From Thecaphora thlaspeos (lineage: Eukaryota; Basidiomycota; Ustilaginomycetes; Urocystidales; Glomosporiaceae), in the NCBI GenBank assembly GCA_900291925.1, contig UWYS01000009.1, positions 1-64,000 of the forward strand: a stretch of 64,000 bases of DNA. Reading direction: 5' to 3'. The notes under the pieces are model-generated. The model was given only the letters and a program-made list of their open reading frames with translations, ran no database searches and was not told the DNA's origin. The position numbers and the translations under genes were made by a program. Shown here one piece after another: positions 1-12,160 of the stretch (its first letter is position 1; every line of letters begins with the position of its first letter).

Positions 1-188
1 CTAACCCTAACCCTAACCCTAACCCTAACCCTAACCCTAACCCTAACCCTAACCCTAACCCTAACCCTAACCCTAACCCTAACCCTAACCCTAACCCTAA
101 CCCTAACCCTAACCCTAACCCTAACCCTAACCCTAACCCTAACCCTAACCCTAACCCTAACCCTAACCCTAACCCTAACCCTAACCCT
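1..188. repeat. Telomere repeat array
   Basis: About 31 perfect head-to-tail copies of CTAACC fill the first 188 bases and end abruptly at CCTCCAAAAG. The complement TTAGGG is the standard telomere unit of most filamentous fungi and basidiomycetes. The C-rich strand reads 5' to 3' from base 1, as expected at the left end of a chromosome. The copies are not degenerate, so this looks like a true terminus and not an interstitial relic. Confidence 0.98.
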
Positions 189-541
189 CCAAAAGCAGAT
201 TATTACCAATAAATTTCACACCAAACAATCCTTCTGCCCTTCTGTTGCTTCCCCCTCCTCAGCTGCAAGTTACATGTTCCTGCCGTTCAACATGCCCAGC
301 TCTGCTTACTTTGGCCACTGCTATCAGCCTGTGTTCAGTCACTGCACGGCCAGCATTCAGGAATTTAAGCATTTGCCATGCCTCATACATTGCGACAACA
401 CCAAACCATCTCATCAGCACCCCACATCCAGCTTGACTCGGTTTGACGTTGTCTTCTCGAAGACACTTGTATCGAGATTACAGGTTTGCCACATACACTC
501 TGGCTACATTAGATGTCGTCCTCTCGACGAAGGCACTCGTA
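189..541. other. Very short subtelomere, no gene; imperfect duplication of the URB1 3' end
   Basis: Only about 350 bases separate the telomere array from the URB1 stop codon. No subtelomeric helicase or other gene is visible. Bases 445-484 closely resemble bases 512-555. Both copies carry a block reading CTCGA..AGRCACTYGTA followed by GATTACAGG, with an offset of about 70 bp. The inner copy spans the last codons and TAG stop of URB1. In the outer copy the stop position reads TCG. Confidence 0.6.
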
Positions 542-3500
542 CTAGATTACAGGCTCGTTCACCCTCTCGAGCAGCGCTCGACAAGTGGCGAGTACTTTGG
601 TCACCTCCTCCACCTCCGCTACCGCCGCCTCCTCTGTCGATCGAGGAGGCGCCATCGCCTTTTCCACGATGGCCCTGACGGTCGTTCGCCAGGTACCGGA
701 AGTCGTACGCTGCCACTCGTCGAAATCGACGTGGTCCAGCAGCTCTCGTAGGATCGAGAGCCAGACTGATAGTTCCTCCTCTCGAGTTCGCGCAGCCTCA
801 CCTTCATCGACGGCGGCGGCGACAAAGGCGCGGGGTCGAGCAGAGCGTACGGATGCTCGGTTGACCTTCTCTGCGATCCACGCCACCACGCCGCGTCGAA
901 CCACCAGCTCGGTCGCAACCTCGCGCACGCGCGCCAGCCATATCAGCGTATCTTCGACCAGAGCCTTGACGATCTCGGCATCCTCGACCTCCCTCCCGAC
1001 ACCATGGTAGTGCTGACCCATCCCGGTGGACGACGTTGCTGCGAGTCCGCCGCTAGCGACGCTGTCGTACAGGCTGGTGAGCAGCTCCCAGACGTGACGG
1101 CGCTTCCACACCTTCCACTCGGCCTTGCCGCCCGCCCGCGCCACGTCACGGAGGAATCGCAGCATCCAGATTCGCTCCTGCCTGTGCATGTCGGTGGAGG
1201 AGTAAAGCATGTTGTAGAGCAGCGGTACGTCGGTCGCGTCGAGCATCGGTCGCTGCAGCAGGAACTTTTGGAACCGCAGGAAGGTGAAGAGAGACGGGTG
1301 GCCGACCGATCGGAGCGTGTGGGCGACGAACAGCGTTGTGGTGAGCGGCAGCGATGGCGGAGCCTCCCAGCCGCGCTGGGCGTCGTCGAAGGCTGCCTTG
1401 GGGATGCAGCCGCGGAGCAAGTCAAGAGCGAGGAGGACGTAGTCGCGCTGTCCGAAGCCTGACTCGGAGACGCTGGCGTACGCCTTGCCGAGCAGCTCGA
1501 GGCATGCCTTGCGCATGTCGTTGCAACGGGAAGAGAGGCCGCAGATAGCGACGCCGAGCACGTTGGTGCGCAGCAGCTGCAGCCACTCGAAGCCCGTCAC
1601 CTTGTACTCGGCCAGCGAGCCGGCCAAGAGCGAGAGGAGAAAAAAGGGATCGTACCGCGTCGTTGCGTCCGAGTGGCCGGACGAGGTGACGCCGTCGTCG
1701 ACGTCGGCGACGTAGCCGTACCTGGCGGACCGGCGGAGTGGGATCGAGCGAGGAAATTCGGTGCACGTCGCAAGCGCGACTGTCGGATCGACCGAGAGGA
1801 GTGCCTCGACCACCTTGCTCTGCGACGAGAGCGCGTCCGACGTCAAGCCGGCCGCCGGGCTGGCCCAGTGACGAGCAAGTGAAAGGAACGACGAACCACA
1901 TTCCTCCTCAAAGAGCCGAAAGAGGTCGAGCAGGCAGCGGTCCGCGCGCGAAAGCGTTCCGCCGTAGATGGACAGCAGCTTGGTCATCAGCGGCAGCGTC
2001 AGAAGCTCCTTGGGGTGGCGCGAGACGATCGCGTGGATGATCTGGATGGCAGTTTCGGTCTCGGTGGCGACGGCGGTGAACTCACCGTGCGCCGTTAGTG
2101 TCGAGACGTAGCGCGAGAGCTGCGGCACCTTGAGTGCCGAGGCGGTGCGGCAGAGCGCAAGAACAAGCCTCATCGGCGCGCTGTTCAGCATCCGGTTCTT
2201 CAAGGCGGCCTCAATCACTGGGTCGGCCAGGTGCGCCTTGACGGTGACGGCTGGAGCGCCGCGCGCCCGAGCGCTATGCGAAACGTCCTCAATCAGCCTG
2301 ACGAAGGCCTCGATCCGCTCGACGAGGTCGTTGTCATCGTCATCGTCCTCGGCGAAGCGGCGGACGAGGAATAGGAGGCCCTTGTCGAGAACCGTCTGCA
2401 CGATCGCGGCGGCCTTTTCCATCTCGTTGCCCGAATGTTGTGTGTCGGTGTCGGTGGCGGAGGCAGAGAGGGAGAAGGCGAGGATCGAAGAGGCCAGGGC
2501 CAGTAGGCTAGACGTGAAGGCGTCTCGGGGCTGGGCGGCAGCCAGGAGGTCCGACAGCGCACTGTAAGCAGTCGCGGAGGCCGCTTCGAGGCCCAGCTTC
2601 GAGATGACGGGCAGGAGGAGATCGAGCGAGGCCTTGGCGGCCGCCGGGTTCCCGCCGATCTTGTCCATCGGAGGGACAGAGGCCAACGCGTCGGCGTCAA
2701 TATCGGCACTGGCGCTTGAGCTTGCAGCATCCGCAGCAGCTACTGCGCCCTGGATGCGAGGTGGGGCGATCGACGCAACGTGGTCGAGGAGGCTGCGGAC
2801 TAGACGAGCGGCCTCGTTGTTGCCAGCCTCGTCCATTTGCGAGGCTACGTCCTCGAGAACGACGACCTTTTCGGCCAGTCGCTGCTTCGTCGCGTCTGCC
2901 GAGTCAAGTCCGGCGCAAAGGACGAGTGCCTCGAGCCTGAGCGCCCAAAAGCCCTTGGGCTCTTCGTCATAGTCATTGGCCACCAGCGACTCCAACAATA
3001 GGTTAAGAACTTTGGGCAGCGCATCTGGCTTGGCGAAGGGCAAGAGCTTGAGCAGCGCCCGGATCCGATCCGGAGCGAAGTCGTGGCTATTCATCGTAGA
3101 CCGAGTGTCGGCGGCGATCGACGCAAGCAGGATGTCGAAGATAGGGGAGACGAGGTCCTGGTCCTCGTCCGAAGTCGGTCTCATCACCTCTGAGACGACG
3201 TCGGCAAGCGCGACCTGCAACACCGGAGTCTCGCAGCTCCGAAGGCAGAAAAGCAGGGCGGCCTTGGCGAAGATGAGCCGGTCGAGGTCGACGGCGTCTA
3301 GGACGCGCGATGAAATTACGCGGCAGAGAATTGAAGACGTCTGTGCCTCCGTGGTGGGCGACGAGTTGAGGTAGGGATCGCTGCCGGGCATGAAGACAGA
3401 CAGGCGTTCGACGGCCATCGTGGCGGCAAACTTTGTCTGGAGCGGCGAGGTCCATGCCTCGAGCTCTTCGAGGTCGGTGACGATGGCGACAGCGTCAGCG

Positions 3501-6500
3501 TCGACGAGTGCATCAACCTTGTCGTCGGCGGGCAGCGGCACGCCGTTGAGGATGTGGGTGAGCGGCAGACGACCGAGCTTGACGGCGAAGAACGTGTGCG
3601 GACTCAGCGCGACCATCAGGTTCTCGTCCTGGGCGTGAAGCTCGTGGAGGACCTGCAGAGCCCCTGAGTGGCCGGCGTGGTGGAAGGCGTCTGCGGCCTG
3701 GTACAAACTCCGCACTCGGTTTCGTGAAAGCGGTCGAGCGGCCGAGCGGAGCAGCCGTCGCAGCTCGGTCGGCGAGGCGGCACCTGTGCAGTCACAAGAG
3801 AGAGCCATCAGAAAGCGTGCCGCATGCGCGCGGGTGTGTGTCAGCGAGCTCCTTTGATGCCTCGGTAGCATGGCGATGGACGTCGAAAGGCTTCGAAAGG
3901 ACGACGGCAGGATCGGCAGAAAAGCGGTGGGTTGCCACAGCGACACGGGGTCATGAGTTGTGCGTGTAAAGTTCTATCGTCCAAAGCCCCGAGGGGCTAT
4001 CCGAGTAGCGGTTCTGAATATGCTGATGATGTATAATCCTTCCGCCGAGTCGCTGGGGTCGCGCACCCCCCTCCCGCGATCGTCTTGCTGCCGTCCGTTC
4101 TATCGGACGAACCTTGCTGACGAGCAAATCAAACGACCAGCATTTATGGCGGTACTTACCTGCGAAGGCATCGCCGTCGTTGGTAATCGTCGTCTCCTCG
4201 ATCGTCCACGCCTCTTTGTCATCGCTTCTGCACCAAGGCGCCTCGCGCATCTTGTCCAGCGAGGCCAGCAGCGTTTTGCAGAGATGGGCAATGGTCGGGC
4301 GCTTGTACGTGGCGTGGGCCTCGGCTGCCTCGACAATCTGCTGCGCCATGCGTGTGTACGCGCGCAGCGATCCGCCGCTGCCGACGATGTTGGGCAGCAA
4401 GCGACCGAAGAAGGCGAGCAGCGCCTCGACGGCCGCTGGCTCCCCCAGGACCCCCTTGCGCGCACGGATGGTGAACTGCTCCAAGATCGTCATCAGTAGC
4501 GGAGATGCTTCCTCCTGCGACTCGTCGTAGACACCTTCGACCTCGTCGAGTATGCCGTAGCCGTCTTCGATGGGCGACTGCTCGCGGAAGAACTTGCGCG
4601 AGGCCTCGATGTAGCGGTAGGGCGTCTTCATGCAGCGCTGGGCGCACTCGTCGAGCAGAGCCAGCACGTGCGCCTGATCCTCGCTGAGCGAGTCGACGAG
4701 GCTGACCGTCGCTGCCATGGCATCGCTGTCGTTGCCTTCGCCGCCGTCGATCGAGGCGGACGCGGAGGCGGCGATCACGGCCGTGTTGACGTCGGTCCTG
4801 GGGAGGCTCTCGAGCCAGGCAGACAGCTCACTCGGATCGTGCTCAAACAGGCTCGAGGGGCCGATGAGGCGTTCGAAGAGTTCCTCGCACGACGTCTTGA
4901 CCTGGTCGAGCGGCGTGGTCACGTAGATAGTCAGCAGAAGGCCAAGATAGCTCTTGACGGGAGCCTTGCTTGCGCCAAAGCCGGGGCCTGCGGCGATGTT
5001 GGCGCCGACGCCAGCCGCCTTGGCGCTCCAGTCAAACAACAGGTCGGTCGAGAGCGCCACGATTCGAAGCGCGTGGACCTGGCATAGCGCCTGGAGGTTG
5101 AGCTTCTCGGGCTCGCCGTCCTCGTCGAGCGTCGCCCGCCGCAGCGGCGCCATGAACGAGTTGGTCAGAAGTTTGCCGACGTCGAAGCGCGTGTCGAGCG
5201 CCGAGCTCGGGACGGCAAGGTAGTAAAGCCACAGCAGGCGCAGCGACGCCTCGACCAGCAGGACGTTGCTGTTGGGACCGGCGAGCTCGGCGGAGCTGGC
5301 CGCTGCCGAGTCGTCCGCGTCTACTGCTGCTGTTGCTGCTGCTGCTGGGGGGGCCGAAACGTTGGCCGATTGCGCCTCGGCAAGGGGGCCAGAACGAAGA
5401 CCAGGGACGGAGGACGACGCGGTGAGGTCCTGCATCAGCTGGATGACAATCGAGATTTCGGGCAGCCGCTTACGTGCCTCGATCTCGACAATGCGGGCAC
5501 GCGATCGCCAGGGGCCATTGTCGCCCTCGTCGAGCTCTAGCGCCGCCTCGTCACAGGTGCGTCGGAAGCGTAAGAGGCGTTCGAGGCAGCGGCAGAGGAT
5601 CTTGGCGGTCGTGTGGCGGACTAGGCGGTCCGGGTTGTGAAGCCCGCGGGTGAAGAGCTGGCGCGACAGGGGCGTGGGGAGGGTGTTGGAGATGATGGTG
5701 GCCAACGGCGGCGGATGCGATGAGTAGGCGGAGAAATAGCTCGTTGGCGCCGCGGCCGCCGACGACGACGACAACGACGGTTCGATCCTGGCAGTCACGC
5801 TGTCACTGACGCCGCCTCCGGCCGCCCGCTGTAGCCTGGCATTGCGGAACGAAGGCAGCTCGAGCGAGAGGACGCGAGTGAGGTAGGCCGCGTTGCAAAG
5901 CCAGCGCGAGCTCGTGCGCGGCTCGAGCGTGAGCCCGCCACAGCCGCTCTCGAGATAGGGGCCCACCAGCTCCGGGCAGGCGCGCAGGATGCCGAGCGCC
6001 AGCTCTTGCTGCAGCAGGTCCTCGGTCACCGAAAGCCTTGGCAGAACGCCGGACAGGGCCTTGTTGTAAATGTGGCGCGTCTGCGCCCGGCTGCTCCGGC
6101 TGCCGCCGCCAATTCTCGCTATACCGCCGACCTCATCCTCGTCCTCGGCGTCTTCGTCACCGAGGGCCCGTCCCTCCTCCAGCAGACCGTCGAGGGCAGC
6201 GGCAGCGGCGTCGTTGTCGTTAGCGGCGCTGCCCGTGCTGGTCGATGGGCGCGGGAACCAGCCGCGGTCGGCATAGCATATGCCGAAGCCAGCATGGGTC
6301 GAGATACTGAGCAGGAAGTGATGGGCGAGCTCAGCGACCGACGAGCCCTGGACCAGCACACCGTCCTCGTCGACCGAGATGCGCTCGTCGTCGCGTGCGT
6401 AGAGCTTGATGACGCATGCGCAGGCCCATTCGTTGAGGAAGGCGGCCTTGCGGGCACGGGGAATCTTGGCGTCGCAGACGAGGTCCTCGTGAAGCGTGAC

Positions 6501-7736
6501 GAGAATGTGGTGTACCACGTCTGGCGGGTCGTAGACGAGACCCTTGAGCATCTGTGGGAGATGATCGCGTCCAAGGCCGAGCAGCATCACCTTGGGCGAG
6601 GAGGAGTAGGTCTGGCCGAGGAAGGCGAGCAGGAAGAGAAGGTAAAGCGTCCGAATGTCGGGCCGCTCGAGCGAGGTGGCGCCGTGATCGTGCTGTGATG
6701 GATCAGGCTGCTTCGAGCGCGCCTTGCCCTTGTCGGCCTTCTTGTCCCCTTCGCCATCGTTGGCGGAGGTGCGATCGGCGAAGCGCCTTCTGCGCCTGTT
6801 GAGGAGCTTGGGGAGGCTCTTGAGCGCCCAGTTGAAGCGCGCAAACACCCTCGAGGCGAAGCGGCCGCGGCCGAAGCTGGCCATCTCCTTGAGCAGCAGG
6901 AGGCTTGCGATGACGGCAACATCGGTGTTGAGGTGGCTCTGGTCGCGGCCCTTGCTCTTGGCGGCGGCGGCCGATGAGCTTGTGCTGTTGGAGACATAGT
7001 TTTGCAGCAGGTCGAACCACGGCTCGCTGGGGGAGAGGAGGCGGTCGATAATGTTCTCGCCGAGGCTCTGGGTGGGCCAGTGGGCCGATAGAAGCGGGAG
7101 GAAATGTGCTAGCGTGAAGATGGGTAGCGGCAACAGCGGGCCGAGCGATTGCTGCGGAAGGATTTAGGGCGAGCCAGGGAGCGCAGAGGCCATTGAGAAG
7201 GAAAGAAGTGTCAGTATCTATGGATGGCGGGCGACGCTGACCATAAAGGGCCGCCAGCGCGGCCGTTTCGAGCAATGCAGGCTGCCTACCTTGTAGGCAA
7301 GGTCCCATGCGGCAAAGATTGATCTAGCCGCTGTGGTGGCAGGGTTTTCGACGGCCTGATCCTGGCAGAGCTGGCAGTACTCTTGGACTACCTTGATTCT
7401 CGGATCGGAGGGCGGTATGGTGGAAGGATTGGATTGCTCGCTGAAGGTAAGGTTGGTCTGGATGCGGAGCTGGTGGAGCGCCTGTCTCAGCGAGTCGGCG
7501 GACGAGGTGTCGAGCGCTTTGTAGATGGCGGCGCCGGTAAAGAAGGGCGCGCCGCGGTTTCCGGCGGCGGTGTTGGTGGCGGCTGTGGCGGCTCCTTTTG
7601 AGGGCCCGGGGTCCGTCACTGCCTGAAGGGTGGACGATGATGAGGATGATGGATCTTGGGCAGATGATGTGGCCGCCGCCGCCACCGCCGCCGCCGATGT
7701 GGCGTCTGCGCCCCTCTTTCTCTTATCGCCAGTCAT
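542..7736 (-). CDS. URB1: Nucleolar pre-ribosomal-associated protein 1 (Urb1/Npa1), 60S ribosome biogenesis
   Basis: Three exons on the minus strand (7736-7290, 7151-4113, 3973-542) give about 2304 residues. Yeast Urb1/Npa1 has 1764. The protein is a large helical-repeat scaffold of early pre-60S particles in the nucleolus. Recognition rests on the N-terminal region crossing exons 1 and 2 (WDLAYK then QSLGPLLP) and on the central block FDLLVSK then HDPVSLWQPTAFLPIL. Donor GTAGGC at 7289 and acceptor CAG at 7152 agree in phase. The second intron (4112-3974, GTTCGT to TAG) was chosen because it keeps phase 0 and joins the two conserved blocks. A stronger-looking donor (GTAAGT near 4158) does not keep frame. 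The start is the ATG at 7736, followed by a basic, serine-rich leader. The gene lies next to the telomere and is divergent from the THI20-like gene. Confidence 0.85.
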
Positions 7737-8307
7737 CGTGAGGCTTGCTCGCTTCCGCCGTTTGCGAAGAGGAGCGCGAGGATTGAGGCGGAGAGGAGAT
7801 AGTGGGGGCAGAGAGGGGAGGCCGGAGGTGAAAGGTCGGTGGTAGTGGTTGGTGGAGAGGTCGCAGGAGGGAGCGCCTGCCCAGCTGCCCGCCGTTTCTT
7901 TTTCCCTCCCTTCCTTCCTCTGCTCAGCAGGCGTGCGCTTGCTTTTTTATTATTATTATTTTCTCTTCGAGTGACCGCAGGAGACCGCTTGCGTGCCGCG
8001 TGCCGGAAGCTGGCCGAAGGCAAGGCGCGACCGGGACTCGGGCCATGGCAGGGAGGGGGCGCGGGATACGGGTGCGGGAGCTTGCCTCAGTGCCTTCCCA
8101 GCCAACATGGACCGTGCCGGCGTCGTCGGGTGTCTCCGACGCCGGCTTGTGCTTGCGGCGCTGCCTCTTCTCCTTCCAGCTCGGCTCGGCTCGGCTCGGC
8201 TCGGCTTGCTTGGAACTGGCTGAGCGGCCATCGCCCCCTCTTGCCGCTCTCTCTACCTCACACGCCATCTCTTGCAACTAACACCCTCTTGCCGCCTCGG
8301 TTCCGCC
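7737..8307. promoter_or_regulatory. Shared divergent promoter region URB1 / THI20-like
   Basis: 571 bases lie between two outward-facing start codons, so both promoters must be here. It holds an AT-rich patch (TTATTATTATTATT near 7948) and a pentanucleotide run (GGCTC repeated, about 8179-8206) roughly 100 bases before the THI20-like ATG. I see no TPP-riboswitch-like element. Confidence 0.5.
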
Positions 8308-10468
8308 ATGCCGCCGCTGTTGCCGCTGTTGCCGCCGTTGCCGCCGCCGCCGCGGGTGCTGACGATTGCCGGCTCGGACTCGGGCGGCGGTGCCGGTATC
8401 CAGGCCGACCTCAAGACGTTCCTCTCGCTGGGGGCGTATGGCCTCTCGGTCGTCACGGCGCTTACGGCTCAGTCGACGACGGGCGTGTCCGCCATTCACG
8501 CGCCGCCCGCCAGCTTCGTGGGAGAACAGCTCGACGCCGTCACGCAGGACATCCAGGTGGACGCCGTCAAGCTCGGCATGCTCTGCAACCGGGAGATCAT
8601 CGTCACGCTCGCACAGAGGATCGTGGCGTGGAAGGAAGACGGTTCGCCGCTTGGCGCGAGAGGGGTCCCGCTCGTCCTAGATCCAGTCATGGTCTCGACA
8701 TCGGGCTCGCTCCTCCTGCCAGAGGACGCCATCGCAGCCCTCATCGCGCTCCTCCTGCCCCTTTGCACCCTGCTCACGCCGAACCTGCCAGAGGCAAAGC
8801 AGCTCCTCCAGCACGCCGCATCGGCATCGGCACCAACATCGGCAGACGGAGAGGCCGACTCGTCAGGGAGAGACGGCCCTTCCGGCTGGCGTGACCGTGT
8901 GGCGCCGGACGCCTATCGCCTGCGACAGCAGACAGACGTCGCGGCCATGGTCGAGGCAGCCCAAAAGCTGGCCAGCCTCGGTCCCGCCGCCGTCCTTGTC
9001 AAGGGGGGCCATGCACAGCTCAGCCGCAGACAGGCTCTCGAACAGATCGACCGCCTGACGGGTGGACCAGAGCGCGAGATCATCCCGCCGCCCGAGCAGA
9101 AGTGGCAGTCGGCTGCCGCCACCGACTTCCCGGCCAGACCAGCGAGGGACCAGCTGCGCCTCGGCGCAAGCGAAACAACAGGCGACGACGACGACGAAGA
9201 TCACCGCAGGGAGCTAGCCGCACTCGCGGGACTGCACGGCGCCACAGTCACACGGGCCGGCAACATCACCGTCGTGCGAACAGACACATCGCCCTTTGCC
9301 GATGTTCTCCGCTACCAACCGTCGCCTTCATCGTCACCGCACACGAGCGGCCAGCGCAACAAAGAAGACAACGACAGCGACGATCAAGAAGAGACCGTCG
9401 TCTGCGATGTCCTCTATGAAAAGGGCAGTGGCGCCTCGAGCGCAGGTCGCTACACGCTCTTTGTCAAGCCTTACCTCTCGGCCACCGCCACTCACGGAAC
9501 CGGATGCACCCTCTCATCGGCCGTCGCTGCGTCGCTGGCACAGGGCCACAGCCTGCTCCGCTCCGTCTCGATCGGCATTGACTATGTTCAGCGCGCCATC
9601 GCCTGCGGTATCCCCGACCTCGGCAAAGGGTCGGGACCGCTCGATCACCGGTTTCCCTTCCAAGCCCGCTCGCTCCTGCGCGCCACACCGCACGCGCGCT
9701 TCCCGCTGATGCTCCACCTCGTCTCTAACTCGCTGCCCCTCTGGACGTCGTTCACACGCAGCGCCTTTGTCCTCGGGATCGCGGACCGGTCAATTACGCC
9801 AGAGGGCTTCGTCTACTTCCTGCGGCAGGACTACCTGTTCCTTCGACACTACGCTCGCCTCTGGTCAACGGCGGCGGCGTTTGCGTCCAACACTTTTGCA
9901 GAGATCGCGACGTTCACCGGGATAGCGATGTCGATGGTCAAGGAGGCCGAGCTGCACGTCTCGCTCTGCGCCCGATTTGGCATTACAAAGCAGCAGCTCG
10001 AGGTTGAGACGGTCGAGAGCCAGGCGACGCTGGCCTACACGCGCTTCGTCGAGAGTGTCGGCAAGAGCGGGTCCATCCTTGATCTCCTGGTAGCGCTGGC
10101 GCCCTGCCTGGCCGGATACGCCGAGGTCGGACTCTTCCTCGGCAGGACGAGCAGCACGAGGCGGCCGGGCGGTGCAGCCGACAACCCGGCACCACGAGAA
10201 GGGGACGACGCCTACGTGCAAGGGTTGGCCGCGTGGGTGGACGGCTACGCGGGTCATGAATTCCAAACGGCCGTCCAGGATGGCATGCGTGAGTAGGCTT
10301 CGTTCGCCGTCCTACGACGACTCCTCTCTCTTCTTTGCTGACCTCTACTACCCGCCTCCGTGGACATGCTCCATGAACCATCAATCAGATCTGATCGAAT
10401 CGTTCGCAAGCCGAGATCCGCCGTCCCCCTTCCGCCTCGAGGAGCTACAGAAAATCTGGAATGCGTGA
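8308..10468 (+). CDS. THI20: Bifunctional hydroxymethylpyrimidine/phosphomethylpyrimidine kinase with TenA domain (Thi20-like)
   Basis: Two exons (8308-10288, 10389-10468) encode 686 residues. The N-terminal half is a ribokinase-fold ThiD domain with [11 protein letters not shown] at residues 22-32, an [10 protein letters not shown] block, LTPNLPEA, and a late [13 protein letters not shown] anion-hole motif. In the family it phosphorylates HMP and HMP-P for thiamine synthesis. The C-terminal part, from about residue 477 ([14 protein letters not shown], then [19 protein letters not shown]), is the TENA/THI-4 domain. A low-complexity insert of about 170 residues, partly acidic ([16 protein letters not shown]), splits the kinase domain between VLVKGGHA and the downstream VCDVLY strand. 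The intron (GTGAGT to CAG) replaces an early stop with a short tail ending LQKIWNA. The ATG at 8308 is the first in frame. Cytosolic by family knowledge. Confidence 0.92.
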
Positions 10469-11632
10469 GTCATTTTCCGCACGCTGCTGCCTTCACGTCT
10501 CTGCTGCGGAAGTAGGAGGCACGCGCTGACGCAACTTAACGGACCTTTGGCACGCACAGATCCTGTCGTCTTGAGATCTCCATGTGGGACGAAGCGATCC
10601 GGCCGGAGATGAGACGAGAGATCCTCGAACCATGATTACGTGCGCGTCTGCCGCTGAAGGCGAAGCGATTGGCAAGACCTCTTGTCGTACAACGCGATCC
10701 AGCGACGCTAAAAAGCCTAACCCAGCCTGGGGTGATAAATGACTGAAAGACGCTACGATCCCTCTCTCGGCACACGGATGGATAAAGTTGATTGGAAAGC
10801 GCGACGCAGCCTCAAACACACGCATCGAGAGACGAAGGCTAGAGGGGACTTTCCGGAAAAGACGGAATAGACTACACCATAAATCAGTTTCAAATCTAAC
10901 AATGTCGGTACTACGCCCTCGACAGGCACGGCTGAACAGGCTTATGGTCCTTAAAGGTAGCGAGTGTGCTCGAGCGGACAAGAAGATGTGCACGCAGGCG
11001 AGCGATACTTTCTTTGCAGGGAGATAGAGCGAGAGAGGGTTGGGGACGGCCTCCCTAGCGCATGAGCGAGATAAAATCTATAGGTCAGATGTGTAGAAGA
11101 TAGATGTCAAGGATGATGGATTCCAGCTCGACGATGGTGCCCAGGAGCCTCTATTTGTACATTAGACGGTCCCCAGCAATCCCTCAAGCATGCCTTGAGT
11201 CTCTGAGATGCTCATGGAACGCCGTCGGCGTCCCGAAAGGCTTCTACCCGGAAGGCTTCTATCCGTAAGGCCTAGGCCTAGGTGGTCTAGGCCTGGTGGT
11301 AGCAGCTCCGACGGCGAGTCGGCGACTGACCGCAGCCCGATCGGTCCGATTCCATCGGGCTCAGATCCGATGCGGCCGATCGCCAACAAGATGAAGCGTG
11401 CAGACGCTGAAAGGTAGAGCGAAGATGGCTGCGCGTTTCACGAGGCCGTCCAACAAAGCACGACGAAGACCCCCCCGCGCTCCCTTGGACCGTTCTGCTC
11501 GTCCCCATGCATTGCCGAGTCGACCGCGCTCGTGTGCACGCCTCGTGTCGCCATGCATCGTTTTGGACCCTGGTGGGGGAACACAGAGGGGAAGGGACGG
11601 AGCTCGCTTGTCGATAACGAAGTAGGGGTCGC
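10469..11632. other. Intergenic, no supported gene; short repeats and palindromes
   Basis: Reading frames on both strands here are short, overlapping and resemble no family. Around 11229-11290 the sequence is repetitive: AGGCTTCTAYCCGKAAGGC occurs twice in tandem, followed by the perfect 12-base palindrome CCTAGGCCTAGG and a further CTAGGCCT copy. Around 11335-11395 there are several overlapping GATCGG/CCGATC palindromic words. Nothing indicates a transposon. Confidence 0.5.
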
Positions 11633-12049
11633 TCACGCGCTTCCAGCCTTAGTCGACAGGCCGGTAACACGGACTTTGCACGCAGAGAAACCGTGACCAT
11701 TTGGTGGCAAAGTCAAGCCAGAACCGTAATCCAGAGAGTATGTCTGCCAGAAAAAGCCCGCCTTGAGTCGTCTAAGAGGGCCAAAACAGAGCTCGAGGGG
11801 CTCAGTCGGACGAATGTAGACCCATGCCTCTTGAATGACTGGAGATGTCGCTTTCGGGTAAACGCAAAGTTTGTAGAAACGTGGCGGGTGAGGGTCTTTC
11901 TGGGGTGCGCTGTTACTCGTGGCCACGCTTGAACTGTCCTCCGCGTCCGATCTCTGGTCGCCGGCGTCCATATTGCCTCCAGGTATCTCCTTGCCCAGGA
12001 AGCCGATGACAGCCAGGGCGAGGATGGCAAAGAGGGTGGCGAGCTGCAT
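11633..12049 (-). CDS. Small secreted protein SSP1 (new family, candidate effector)
   Basis: A single exon encodes 138 residues. The first 20 residues (MQLATLFAILALAVIGFLGK) are a typical signal peptide and nearly match the leaders of the two related genes at 12721 and 38563. After a polar, serine/aspartate-rich linker the mature part has FYKLCVYP, then WVYIRPTEPLELCFG, then a late SACKV. This matches the Y-x-L-x-V ... Y-[IV]-x-P ... [IL]-C pattern of the paralogues. There are three cysteines. It lacks the GAKW..CD last exon of the other two, so it may be a divergent or shortened member. I recognise no Pfam-type domain. It is divergent from SSP2, 671 bases apart. Secretion is predicted from sequence; a role as an effector is inference. 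Confidence 0.7.
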   Translation of the reverse strand: MQLATLFAILALAVIGFLGKEIPGGNMDAGDQRSDAEDSSSVATSNSAPQKDPHPPRFYKLCVYPKATSPVIQEAWVYIRPTEPLELCFGPLRRLKAGFFWQTYSLDYGSGLTLPPNGHGFSACKVRVTGLSTKAGSA

Positions 12050-12160
12050 CTTGGCGTTGGCGCGGATGAGATTCGGGTAAAGATCATTCAGAACGTTGCA
12101 TTGGGGTGTATGTGCTGGCTAGAGGTGCAGGATATGAGTGACAAACCGGAGACAAGACCG

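Noticed and set aside
4111..4159. The better-looking donor GTAAGT near 4158 for the second URB1 intron
   Set aside because: It is in phase 1, while the only usable acceptor (TAG before 3973) is in phase 0. Using it loses the conserved FDLLVSK segment and hits an early stop.
10493..10993. Minus-strand frame of 166 codons after the THI20-like gene
   Set aside because: No signal peptide, domain or homologous pattern, and no splice logic. Treated as intergenic.
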